64,000 nucleotides of DNA from Cristatella mucedo. Lineage: Eukaryota > Bryozoa > Phylactolaemata > Cristatellidae. The stretch spans positions 1,110,001 to 1,174,000 of the forward strand of contig WPIO01000119.1 in the NCBI GenBank assembly GCA_009760855.2, written 5' to 3'. Of this stretch, positions 1 through 11,558 are shown one piece after another. The notes under the pieces were generated by a model, which was given only the letters and a program-made list of their open reading frames with translations, did no database searches and was not told the origin of the DNA. Each line of letters begins with the position of its first letter. Positions within the stretch are counted from its first letter, which is position 1. A program made the position numbers and the translations under genes.

Positions 1-747
1 GTGGTCAGACAGGTGATTCGGCCGGAATGGCAAGAGTGCTTGCTTACAAACGTTTGGCCACTTTCCACTTGAGCAGTGAATTCCAAATGATTCTACGCTG
101 CGAATCACTTGCAGACTGCCAAAAGCACGATACGCTGCGTGCGCTCTAGCTTAAAAAATGGCAATTGTGACCACGGTTCCCCATATCCAGCAGTCAGCAA
201 ACAACTTCTTCACACATCTCAAGACCCCTTTTCCCCCTTACTACCATGAAAAGAAAGTGTGTGTTGGCATGTGAATTAATTAATTTTTGACAAAGTTATT
301 ACCACAATCTTGACCCTTGGGAGGGAAGCTGTAACCTATGAATATGCCTACGAAGGGAGCATCTTATGGCCACACGAAACAAGGTTTTAGCCACGATGAC
401 AACATGATGGAATGGGTGCATTAGGGCACTCTATTGTCTTGGAGAATGTCAAAAATGGCTTGCTGAAAACCAAAACCCTCCAATCGAGCAAATTCACAAT
501 AAAACCGCATATCCCCAAAACCACATTGCAGTTCAGAGGTTCAGCCGGCACCTTAAAGACAAAAGTTAAAATGATAAAAACAATATGTTTAATGCATAGC
601 ATCCTAAGAGAGCCGAATCTCTATCCGGGCACTTAACAGTTGCTGCATAAGCTATAACGAGAGTTAATGACAAGCAGTGCATCACACTCAATCATAATAG
701 TACTACACATTTTTATCGTGCCCTCACAGAACTAAATATCTCTCTCA

Positions 748-750
<3 letters not shown>
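1..750. other. no gene recognised
   Basis: A/T-leaning sequence with two short overlapping open frames on opposite strands (about 390-640) that have no recognisable content. The end leads into a (TC)n array via acagaactaaatatctctctc, which recalls a LINE/SINE tail. Confidence 0.5.
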
Positions 751-834
<84 letters not shown>

Positions 835-843
835 CCTCTCTCG
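751..843. repeat. (TC)n microsatellite
   Basis: About 45 TC units, nearly pure, with a tccccctctctc end. Confidence 0.97.
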
Positions 844-1039
844 CTAGGGACTTCACATGTGCTCTACAAGAAGCAAAGACAAGCATGAAAAAGCAAACAA
901 GACGACACTCAGGGCTGCTTAGTAAGACCTCTGGTTATTAAAATGAACTGAATCATGCAAACATAAGCATGCAAAGAATTAGAAAAAGCAGCAAGCTCAT
1001 TGTGGCCTATTGGAAAAAGGGTCGGCTGATTTAACAGAC

Positions 1040-1165
1040 TCATTTATACAGCAGCTGAACAGGCTTAATTAACAGCTACTACCACCACCTGCAGTTGGCA
1101 ATAAAGGATTGGCCACTGCAGGACTCCACAAACTGGGTCACGAAGAACAAGCACCTAACCCCTAG
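1040..1165 (-). mobile_element. tRNA-derived SINE (type 2), decayed
   Basis: catttatacagcag, taacagctactaccaccacctgcagttggcaataaaggat and actgcaggactcc follow the type 2 SINE body in order. The tRNA-like head is hardly recognisable. Confidence 0.5.
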
Positions 1166-1244
1166 CTAAGCAGAGCCGGACAGATGGGTCGTTAGCTGAG
1201 ACTTAATTGAGCAAAGATAGCCAATGAGCTGTTGGTGTAAGAGC

Positions 1245-1930
1245 ACATGACTGTGGGCAATGTGGTCCAATGGGGAGACAGGTGCAAGTGAGTGAAGAAG
1301 CCTGTAATACAGAGAGACCAGTCAGTCGAGAGTCAATACTTGCTAGGGAGCCACTGAAGCTCAGACCGAAGTGATCTGATGTGGTTGCTATGCTGCTCAC
1401 GACAGACCAGACGAGAGACAGCTGAGACGAGAGACCTGCTGAGTTTTGAACCAGTGGCAGACGATTTAGGGCACTGGTGGGGAGTCCTGAATAAAGGAAA
1501 CTGCAGATATCTAGAAGTGATGTCACCGACGTGTGAACTAGTTTGACTACGATACTTTTATCTAAGCAGGCCCTGATTTTAGCAATGTTCTGCAGCTTAA
1601 AGTAGACCGACTTTACAGTGCCTGCATCCAACGACAAGTCGTTATGGAGCAGCATGCCTGGATTATGAGCAGAGATGCCAGTAGACTGGTGCTTCATGAA
1701 CCAATCTTAAGTGTGAGGTCTTTCAACTTGAGGGTGGCACTAGCCTTGCCCATAACTATTACCTCGGTCTTAATATCGTTAAGCTTCAGGAAATTGGTGC
1801 CAATGCAAGTTTGAATGACATCGATGCCGACTGATTGGGGGGGTGAGTCGGATCCAGAGCAAGCCTGAGAATGGTCAAAGGACAGCTAGAGCTGAGCGAC
1901 ATCGGAGTGGCAATAAAATCCGAGAGTGCA
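1245..1930 (-). mobile_element. older, divergent CR1-like LINE
   Basis: The minus-strand frame gives [20 protein letters not shown] and LVHTSVTSLLDICSFLYSGL, clear relatives of the main LINE's [20 protein letters not shown] segment but much changed and frameshifted. It shares more bases with the relic at 56000-56350 than with the young copies. Confidence 0.7.
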
Positions 1931-2369
1931 TTTGCCGATTACATCAGCCAGTGGGAGAGTGCACATAGGTAGTGCGAAACGAAGGGGATCGGAGTCCAAA
2001 CCCCAGATTATTTTAACAGTGCTCCCTGATGACCATCAGATTCCTCGGACTGGGTGCATTTTTACTATCTTGGGGAAATGGAGAAATATGTGGGGCCGAC
2101 CCATTTACACTCTCAAAATGCAGCTGTTTTGTACACGATTCTACGTTGAGGACATCAGCTGCAAGTTGCTGTAGCCAACTAGAAACAGCCGCTACATCAT
2201 CTGCAGGAAGTATCTCTTGTATCTTTGCAAAATCCCTTGTAATGCACTATACTGGTTCACTATGCCAACTGTAATGTCAAAGCAATTAGAAGCTTCTCGA
2301 TGCCTTAGCACTGTATTGCAACTAGAGGATTGCTAGTGCTTCATGAAGGACTTTCATTTGAATACCGTT

Positions 2370-2760
2370 GGCGACAGAAGGGTTTGCTCCATCGGCCCTA
2401 GACTGTGGAACTCGTGTTAACAATTATTAACAGTCCTCGGCTGCTAACTCTACGCTACTAACTTCATCAACTGTGTTTTTGACTAGGCTATGCATCTCCA
2501 TTTTTTTTCTTGGTCGCATGAAAATGAAAACTGTTGGCCACCATGTGTGCACTGAAATCCGCTTAAACTATGACAGTGCCATGGAAAACTCTCCAGCACT
2601 CACTAAGTCTTTGTGGCTTGGGGGAGTTCCTGAGATGCATATGCTCACGCGACATTCTTCGATACTTGTCCAAAGAGTTCAAAGTCCCCAACAGCAGCAA
2701 GATCTTCAGAAAGAGGTAGAGTGCTTCTGCAGATCCACATCGGCCTAATGTCTAAGGAGC
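2370..2760 (+). mobile_element. second LINE family, RT C-terminal fragment
   Basis: Plus strand reads TVGDRRVCSIGPRLWNS at 2370-2420, the G-D-R-x-F...P-R-L-W-N-S-L pattern ending many CR1/jockey-type reverse transcriptases. Bases then parallel those at 44905 and 60062 (gtctgttggc, tgtgcact, gaaaactctcc, tagtcttt). Confidence 0.6.
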
Positions 2761-3905
2761 AGCCATTTTTAGAACTGCTGGCCTGGCAAAGCTTGGATCT
2801 CGATTCTCAAGTACTAAACACATTTACGATTAAAAAAATATAGCACCCTCATTAATTTAAGCTATTGAACAAAATGAGGGGCTGAATAGGACAATTCAAA
2901 CGTTCAATAACTGAAAGCACCCTAGTAGAGAGTGATCACTTACGGCCAATCGTCGATCCGCAACAATCATCGATCGCTTGCTCTCGTCCACCGTCCAACG
3001 GTCGGCCGGCATGCCCAATTTTCAGCTGCTCTGCAGCTGCTCACAGGCTACAATAGGCCCATCGAGCAGCTGCCGGTGAGATGCTGGTTCCGGCACATCT
3101 TAATTTTTATGCTAGCCGAACTACTTCACAGCCAGTCCTCCTCGTCCCCTCGGGTACTCTCACTACGACTAATCAGCTGAGCAGTTCTTTTGCCAAGAGA
3201 CTGCTAGAGCAGCAGAAGTACTCTCTTTGCCCTCCAGGCACTCGGCAATGGAGCTCACTTCTACAGTCACCAAACAACAACATCACATTTGCACGTCCTC
3301 TCCAGCCGTCCTGTGAAGCTGCTGCTGCTGCCAGCCACTTCCTTGTCCATCCTTCGGGCACAGCTTTGCATCCCACTTTCTCGTCATTGAGCATGATGAA
3401 GTCTGTCGGCTATCTACTGCGTGCGCGCTAACAGCAGCTCAGGCTTTGAGAGCGTTTCGGAAAACTCTTCCGCTAAGCAACCGGCGCATGGCCAAAGAGT
3501 GGCAACCATAGTGGCAGCCACCTTGGCAGCTTCGAGGAGTTACAGAAGCGGAGACACAGGAGCAGATGCAGAGGAAGCACGAGCGATCCCAAGGCTCGTC
3601 GGCAGTATCGTGCTGATCTAATACCAATGGCAAGTCTGCAGACCAATGGTCTGCACACAGAACGCCCCCTAAGCCGCTGGCCTCGCATCAGGTCGGCCAG
3701 CACCGCCAGTCACGGCTGCCGGCACCTGCCCTACCTGTGCCTGTCCACTGGCGAGAGGTGGTTCCAATGGTTCGGGTGAAGCCAGAGAATCCGGGGGCCA
3801 GCATCCTGGCCAAAGCAGCCTCACCGCGAGTCACTGCAAGAGCAAGAGCAGGCATGACACAGCGGCCGACAGTGGGAGGCCGCTCTCAGCGCTGTGAAAA
3901 GTGGC

Positions 3906-3968
<63 letters not shown>

Positions 3969-4977
3969 CCGTGATCAAATGCTAAAATGCACGGACAGTC
4001 AGCCGCAATAAAATGCTTTAGGACATTGCATCGATCAGCCCGAACTTACCAGTCCGAGAGTGAAATGCAGCCATTCCAGAAGGCAAGCCAAGCAGCCCAT
4101 ACTAATGACACGAGCAAAGGATAACTAACGACAAAGCGACACATGTAGTCAAACTTTCTATGGTGCTTATGACTTTAACGGCCACTGCTCACTTGACAGC
4201 ACAGGTTCCTGAGTGCGTGTCCACTGTTTGGTCGGTAGAATGCTGCCCAAGCGTTTTGCATTTTCCATTGTAGCAGCTTTTTTGAACGTGTTGCTAGCAT
4301 TGCCCAGCTTCGTGACAGCATCTGAGTGGCATGACCTGCCGGCAACAGACTTCAATTGCTTGGCTTGATGGCAACCTCCAAGGCCTTTTCCCGCTCTGCA
4401 GTTTTTAAGCCTCGTGCATATGGCAATTCTCATTCACGGGCATAGTAGTGCAACTGGCAGAAAACTCAACATGTGCATTCGAGGAAAGTCGGGGTAAGGT
4501 CTCTTGCCATGGGTAAGCCATAGCTATAAACAGGCCACTCCCACACAAATTTGAGCCTTTTGAGCCAAGAAATGACAGCAATAGTCAATGGCTGATGATC
4601 ATTGGTACGCAATCAATTGATACTTGACAGATGCAAAGTCATAGTTACCAGATACCTTTATGCCTCAACTACCTAGAATGGAGCTTTCATTCCTTCGTAT
4701 TCATTACTTCATCCCTCGAGCTACATCATTACTTTGACCAGTAACTTGTAAAGCCCCTGCGATCCAATAAATGATAACATCAAACGAGGTTCCTAAAGAA
4801 ACTGCTGATAAGCTGTTCACTATGCAAAACCACAGGGGCCAAGCCAGCCAATAGCAAAGTCAGCCTTTGTCCCAAAACATAGCATAATAAGGCTGATGCC
4901 AGCAGAGATTTGTGGTGGATCTGCTCAAAGCATGCGACAGCGATATCTTACCAAAATTAGCTTTATTGTGAGCAGCT
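2761..4977. other. no gene recognised
   Basis: Mixed sequence with a (GT)n array. Between 3000 and 3900 both strands stay open for 60-115 codons, with Ser/Ala/Arg-rich translations and no motif. A non-coding origin is more likely than a gene, but short exons cannot be excluded. Confidence 0.4.
3909..3966. repeat. (GT)n microsatellite
   Basis: About 28 pure GT units. Confidence 0.97.
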
Positions 4978-5062
4978 TAATAATAACAATAGTAATGCAC
5001 TTGATAAAGCGCCCTCGGAAAACTTAATTTCTTTCTAGATGCTAAGCTTACATTTAAAGGAA
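4978..5062 (-). mobile_element. LINE 3' end fragment
   Basis: taataataacaatagtaat followed by gcacttgataaagcgccctcggaaaac and a decayed ctttacattt end. Terminal piece of the LINE on the minus strand. Confidence 0.75.
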
Positions 5063-7160
5063 ATGGGTGGCCGATCTAGAAACCAATAGTCCTCAAGTTT
5101 CTCCAACGAATTTTGAGTAACGAATGGCACACTCTTAAAGTACCACTATGACCGATGTGCCATCGCTCACCTACAGAGTTTTGAGTTAGGCTCAGTGACA
5201 GCAGGCAGGTCCATGGGAGCCAAGATTGTTATGTAATGGAATAGCAAACGAGTCCACGAAGAACTACGCCCACTATTATTGGCATGAGCTCTGAGCTACC
5301 ATCATCAACTCGTTGAGATAGTAGGGCTGAATCCATGCCAATAATCAAGTATCAGTGGGCATAATGTTTAACCATGCAGAAACTTGGTTGCACAAAAATT
5401 GGGCAAAGAGCGACTCGAGTAGCCAGTACCTCCTCAAAACCAGTCACATTTCGAACCAGTCTAAACCGACTGCCGAGGCTGAACGTTTGCCAAAACTAGG
5501 GGATAGGGCCGCAAACGCTGCTCGCTTCTAAGAGAGTTGAGCTCATCGGCACCACATCCCTAATTCTACACTTCCAACACTGACCAACTCGACCAAGAAA
5601 GAGAAAGAGACCTTTGGTGAAGCTCCATCCTACAGCCAGCAAAGGCCCGACACAGGCCTCGTGCAGCCAAAGCCTGCAGACAAAGCAGACTGCACACTCA
5701 AGCTGTTTACTTAACCCAAAAAAAACGGTCATTCAGTATCCGACCCCACAAGGCAAGCATTGCTGCCACCACGTCCCAATCAAACACCAACGAAGCTGCT
5801 AGGCTACGCACAGAGGCCGAATATCATCAGCAGGCAAGTCTTATCTACACATGCAGAAGCCCAAAGGGCCCAACCATGGGAGTGGCTGTCAGAGTAATGA
5901 GCCTGCCATTTCACTCTGAGCTCAGTGCTAGAGATTGCACGACGCTCAGCAGTGGGTCTCATCTAGTTGGTACGTCCTTGCTTTTGCCTTAGGCCAGCTT
6001 AATCAACCAGGCCACTAGCCAGGAGCCAGGTATAGAGGTTCAGCTTCTTTAAGCTACAGCTGCCGATGGCCAAATCCGGGTGCAACAGATTGCCCAGCAG
6101 TGAAGTCCACCGGATTGCTGGAGACTGGCGTACCCATATGCCATCTACCATTGCCTTTGGCACCCACATCGGCCTGTCACCTCTGCCAGCTCCACTGCTT
6201 GTGGCCATCTTGTAGATAGGAGCCTAGGGAGACACTAGAGAACTGTGATAAATAGCTGATGCATTCCATGCATACAGGCCTCAACAAAGCCGATCGGGAT
6301 ATGCTTGACGAATGAAGAAAGTAAACAAATGTGTGGATTCACTAAATAGCCCCTTTGGCACTAGGCTACCACTCCGGCCGGAGCCAAATGCAAGCAAGAG
6401 GAGGGGCTATGCAGTTAACTTGCACACAGTGTACACAGAGTTGCAAACAGAGCCGGTTACACTGAGGCAGCACACTCACGAATGACGGCACAGTGGTGAT
6501 GCTGAGGCAGTGGCCAAGTGGCCGATGCTGCTGCTGCTGCTACACACTGGCAGCTGTGTGACTTCCGCTTGCATCCAGCATTTCAAATAGGTGGCCCCTC
6601 CCCCGGAGAATGCATTCAGTGGGCTTGATGATCCAGGAAATTAAGGGCAGCATACCAAGCAAGACGGTTGAGGATAAAAACGTTAACAACTGCACTGCGC
6701 CTGTTAAGGTAAAGCTGCATAGCCGACTCGATTAGAGCTGCCTATTCCTGCCACTATACATAAGGACTCGCAGAGATTCTGGGCCCTTTTAGCATCTCTT
6801 CACCACAGGAGGTATAAACTGACATATGGGCTGGTAAATGGGGCTCCTAAAGGTCTGTGAACCAGGAAAACCCCAACCAGTTCTGGCTACCATGCTATCA
6901 CCTTATGAGGTATGGTCAGCCACCCTTATCGCCCCGTTAAGCCTGATCGTTGCTGTGCAGTTCCGTGACCTTATTAAAGGTATAAATGGATAAATGAAAA
7001 AAACTATAAATTTGTTTAGTGTTTTCATACATCTATAATGGAGCTGACGCTTGTTTCAGTCATGCCTTTTACTGTAGGGGGTCTGACCAGGTGAGCTGCA
7101 TTAGCGATAGGTTAGTTGTGCCGATTTGGAACGAATAAGTAGAAGCTGAGTCGGAGCAGG
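5063..7160. other. no gene recognised
   Basis: Unique-looking intergenic or intronic sequence. Open frames are under 80 codons and match nothing recognised. Confidence 0.45.
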
Positions 7161-7335
7161 GGCTAGTAGCTAGTACCTAATGGCTAGTAGCTAGTAGCTA
7201 GTAGCAATAGTTAATAACTAGAAGCTAGTGGGTAGTGGGTAGTGGGTTGTAGCTAGTAGCAGTAGCTTCTAGCAGTAGCTAATAGCTTCTAGCAGCAGCT
7301 AGTAGCAGTAGCTAGTAGTAGTAGCTTAGTACTTA
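7161..7335. repeat. CTAGTAG-type minisatellite
   Basis: Imperfect tandem array built of gctagtagc, agcagtagc and gggtagt variants for about 175 bases. Short units such as ctagtagctagtagctagta are exact; others have changed by point mutation. Confidence 0.9.
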
Positions 7336-9069
7336 GTCGGCAAGTAGGCAGGATTCGATACCACCCATAGATATATGTTCTCAATTATCCTACTGGAAGG
7401 GTGGGAAATCAGCCGTGCAGCCAGAGCTTGATTCGAAGCCCATCATCACCCAGTATCACCAGCTGAGAAGTTGAGTGCCAGAATGTCAAGCCACCGGTTG
7501 CTGGTAGGGGAAGCTCAGCATAGCTGGGACATTACGACTTAAAAAAGAAACTCAGTAACGCTGACAGATGGCAAATGGCAGAGGGCACGGTAGCTCCACG
7601 GCCCCTACAAATGTTATCTGAAGGATTTGGGAAGGTATGATGATGCATGGCTTGTCTCCGGCCGAGGTCAACTGTCACTAGCAGTTACGGTCTGCTGCCA
7701 CCCGGTGCAAGGCTGCTGCAATGCCTCGAACATGCAGGCGGTCTGCAGCTCACTGCAGCTGGAGTTGCAGCTGGCTAGCCTTACAATAGCCACCTACGAG
7801 GTGGCAACTTGCAGGACTGTCCATCACTCTCCTGATGTCCAGAGAAGAATCTTGTCCACCCAGGCAGTAAGCTAGGACTTATCATAATTATAATAATAAG
7901 CAATTACCCCCTTAGTGTCAGCCAAACACAAAGCAGCTGCCCTCTGTGTAAAACCGAGAGGCAGAGGACCCACTTGTGCCCCCAGATAGCGCTAGGCTGG
8001 CACTTCTGAGAAGACTGGCACTTCCAGGCTGCACGGCAGCGCTACCTGATAAGTAATGTGAATGGGCAAGAGAAAAAAAAGCAGCAGCAGTAGCAGCAGT
8101 TGCAGAAGAAGCCTCCCAGCTAGTCTTCGTCGGCTTCTGGTTTTAAGCAATATCCATGCAAATCCGCGGCATCCATGCACGGCCATTCCAAATCCATATG
8201 CAAATCCATAGTTCATTAGCAAATCCATTGTTCGGAATGGTCACTCCAGAGGCTGAGCAGGACGGATTCGTGCCCTCAGTTAACCCATCAGCAGAGACAC
8301 TTCCTTGGCTCCTTGCGGAATACGGAAGTCACTGCAGGCACTACCGATGCTCTGTAGAGCACGGCCAGCGTGCAAGATCGGACATTCAGCAAGCAGCCAG
8401 AGTGATGACAAAGCAGGGGGCGTGAACTTCTGAGGCACAGCTAATTCCGCTAGCACATAATATTGGGAGCCTATTCACAGGGAAAGTGTTCATTGCAATC
8501 GCCCAGTGGCCACATTTTTGGCAGCAGATACCACTCTCACACCAACTCATGCGTCTCACACTAAGTCATGCGTAGCCACTGCGAGCCAACCAACACAGTC
8601 GGAGTCAAGGAACCGATGAAAAAACCTACTGCCCACATGATCGGAAGCTGGCACCTCGCTGTACACAATCCAAGATACTAACTAGACAAGACACTACTGG
8701 GGCCATCGGGTTGATGCAGGGAATCCGGACAGCTTTGCAGACAGCCTACTCCCGTCCCGACAGCTGCAGGAGTCTTCCTTGATCGCCCTTTGGTCGTCTC
8801 ACACGCACCCTTCGCGAGGGAACCTCTTTTGCACCTGCATCCTTCCAGGTCGTCCAACATTGACGCCTGCTGCCCTGCTGGCAACTAGCCGCTGTGCCCA
8901 CCCACTCGTGCACAGCGAAGTGAACCTAGCCTATTCTAGCATTGGGTGGGGCACGACGCAGGCCGGCCGACATAAAATGGATGCTTAGGGCATATAGGCC
9001 AACTGATAAGACAGGTCAGCGAGTCAACCGAGACGAGCCTCAATTGCTCGAGGGTCTTGATTTACTCAC
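7336..9069. other. no gene recognised downstream of the Gln-rich exon
   Basis: If the exon at 9070-9544 belongs to a minus-strand gene, its next exon should lie here or further left and start in phase 1. None was recognised. Short tandem aaatccatgc/gcaaatccat units occur at 8150-8228. Confidence 0.4.
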
Positions 9070-9400
9070 GGGTCATGTCTTCCCCGTCTGCTGCCGTTGT
9101 GGCACCGGCTGCCGGAGCGTCCCAGGCGTTCGGCACAGGAACGCCAGCAAAGAGCGCAGGTGGCATCGCCGGCCTGTGCCGAGGCAATGAGTGCACTGGT
9201 GACGCAGCGTCAGTCGCAAAGTCGTCGTCGGCGCTCCGCGCACTACTGCTGCTGCGCACCGACGCAGCCCTGTGCACGGACGACGACGACGAGCCGAGGT
9301 TGCGCAGCTGAGCTATGGCATCGTCCAGGCGGGAAGATGGCGACGCACCGCCGCCGGCATTCAGCTGCTGCGGCTCCAGAAGCACGCCGCGCTGTGGCAT

Positions 9401-9433
<33 letters not shown>

Positions 9434-9544
9434 AGCAGCAGCAGCAGCAGCAGCAAAGGCAGCTCCTCCATCAGGCATCGTGGAGCCGGACAGTCCACCG
9501 TACGCCGAATACTTGAGCGAGTGCTGGTGCTGAATGTAGCTCAT
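9070..9544 (-). CDS. Gln/Ala/Ser-rich exon of an unidentified gene
   Basis: A 158-codon open frame from ATG (context GAGGATGA) to a perfect donor, ATGACCC|GTGAGT (phase 1). It begins MSYIQHQHSLKYSAYGGLSG, runs through A(7) and Q(11) tracts, then SPSSRLDDAIAQLRNLG and a Ser-rich part ending AADGEDMT. The composition suits a disordered region of a nuclear regulator. The short piece RLDDAIAQLRN faintly recalls the LDEAIxxLR motif of class I bHLH E proteins, but no bHLH exon was found, so this is only a guess. An in-frame TGA 18 bases upstream of ATG means either ATG starts translation or an acceptor lies between. Confidence 0.5.
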
Positions 9545-10291
9545 CCTCAGGCCATGTCTTCAGGCGATCCAAAACTGAAGACGGGGTCAGCCGGCACCGG
9601 TAGACGCTTAGCGCAGGGGGCCTGCAAAACATGTCGACACATGAACTGGATGTAGCAGCACTCTTCGGGCATGGTACCTTCTGTTCGTCAACGTGCTCGT
9701 TGACAGAGCACACGCATAATTCTCCAACGGAAGAAGGCAGAGTCGTGACTACTTACTAACCTGTATGTGCACAGCTACAGGTAAAAAGCATTACAGCTGC
9801 AAAATCAATGATGCAAAGCTGGACAGATCCAAGGTGGTTAATGTGGCCGATGTGGCATCTGTCGGCCATTACACCATTGCATGGGTTCAAATTGAAGTCT
9901 GCCAGTGTCAGACTATGGCAAGTAGCCTGGGACTAGCCAGCTGCCAGCATCATGGGGGGACAGCAGCTTCAACTCTAGGAGCCCAAAAAAGATGTCCTTC
10001 TTTCTTCTCTGGCCAGCACCTAGGATGACACCTGCCTCTTGTTTAAAACGAACCCGATTAACGGTTCAGTCAAATGAAATCAACACCACGTAGAAAAATC
10101 TAATGGGTAGTAAGCTTTTTCCTAGCTGGTTATGTTGCAAAAAATATAGTAAAGGGCCTTATTCGACATTTGCATAGCTTTTGTGACTAGGACAGTAATA
10201 AATCTTGACAGTCAAATCCTTTTGAATGCGTCTTTTTGTTCACAATTAGTCAGACAGAAACAAGTGAATCAAAATTAACAGGCATTTGAAG

Positions 10292-10430
10292 ACAAAAATA
10301 TAATTCGTTTGTGTAGCGCCCCAAGAGAACTTGATCTCTTTCCAGGCGCTTTACATATGCCGAAGGGCTCCTCGAGTCCACGATCTTGGTCATTATACGT
10401 GTGCACGTTAACACCTGGGCCAAACCAGGG
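10292..10430 (-). mobile_element. tRNA-derived SINE (type 1)
   Basis: Minus strand: TGGCCCAGGTGTTAAC box A (about 10411-10426), a box B with a short insertion (ggactcgaggagccc, 10364-10378), and a well-kept LINE-like tail (plus strand gcgccccaagagaacttgatctctttccaggcgcttta). Confidence 0.75.
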
Positions 10431-10613
10431 CTGCATACTGGTTACATAACAAACTACCACTGCAATTTAAGAAGTGAGCAGTTTTTCAAGATTTACTATT
10501 CTGCAAATCGCCTTCACGAGCGAGCTGCCGAACGACATCTGCCGTAACGTTCTCCTTATGCTGTCCTTGGTAGCAGCAGTTGAAATCAAGTGATTCCTGG
10601 CGGAAACGCTCAC

Positions 10614-10696
10614 CTTGCCTCCTATGAGTAACCCATCTGTGTTCTCCTGGAATTTGTCAACGTTGAGCATCAAGGATACAGACTTTGAAGGACATC
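10614..10696 (-). CDS. weak candidate internal exon
   Basis: Eighty-three bases between acceptor GGCTGCAG and the good donor AAG|GTGAGC are open and read CPSKSVSLMLNVDKFQEN then TDGLLIGGK. I do not recognise the sequence. Its phase does not join simply to the exon at 9070-9544. It may be chance. Confidence 0.2.
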
Positions 10697-11464
10697 CTGC
10701 AGCCTATTTTGCTACAGTTCGTCAAAATAGTATAAACTAGCTCTACCGAGTTTTCTGTCTAGTGGTTGCCCATGAAGTAGCTCTGACACGAAGCTGTTCT
10801 AGCCTCACTAGTGAGCTTTTAGGGCAATGCATAGCACCTAATGGTTTTCTTTATCTGCATTCTCACAAAGACACAGGCTTTGACCTTTGCCCCAGACAGC
10901 TAAGGGACAACTGTATGATGTAGAGTAGCTTATCAATTATGCGCCTCAAAGACTTTTATCTAGAGATGAACAATTGAAGGCAGACACATCAAATCCTGAA
11001 GCGATTAATGTTTTGCATGACAATTTGATTGAGTTTAATTATCGTATTATCGTACTAATGCGGTTTCCAACAAATTTTTTATTGAATACAAGAAATGTGA
11101 ATTTTTTTATTTAATAGCATACCTTTGGCCTAAGCTGCATCGGTAATGTTCTAGAAACGCATAGATCTTTTTAAATGTACATATCTGCCCGGCTCATCAG
11201 GCAAAGCTTGAGGGAATACTGGCTACTTTCTACACCTTTGAGACATAAGCAATTGAAGAATAACAATTACTACCCAGGAGAAAATAATTAAAAAATTGGA
11301 AATTTGCTGCACAGTGAACCTGGTTTAGGACATGCCAGCACTTCTTGCAGGAAATCCAATCGGGTGCTGCCATGACTAATTTCCTTCCGGCTGACAGCAG
11401 CCCGGCTACTGCGGAGCAGGCATCCTAGTCGTCAGGCATCCTAGAACAGGAAGTGCCTGAGCAC

Positions 11465-11476
11465 TCTCTCTCTTTT

Positions 11477-11555
<79 letters not shown>
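11465..11555. repeat. (TC)n microsatellite
   Basis: About 40 TC units interrupted once by a nine-base T run near the start. Confidence 0.97.

Positions 11556-11558
<3 letters not shown>

Noticed and set aside
3421-3985. Possible coding exons on the plus strand
   Set aside because: Open frames are short and Arg/Ser-rich, with no recognisable motif or clear splice partners.
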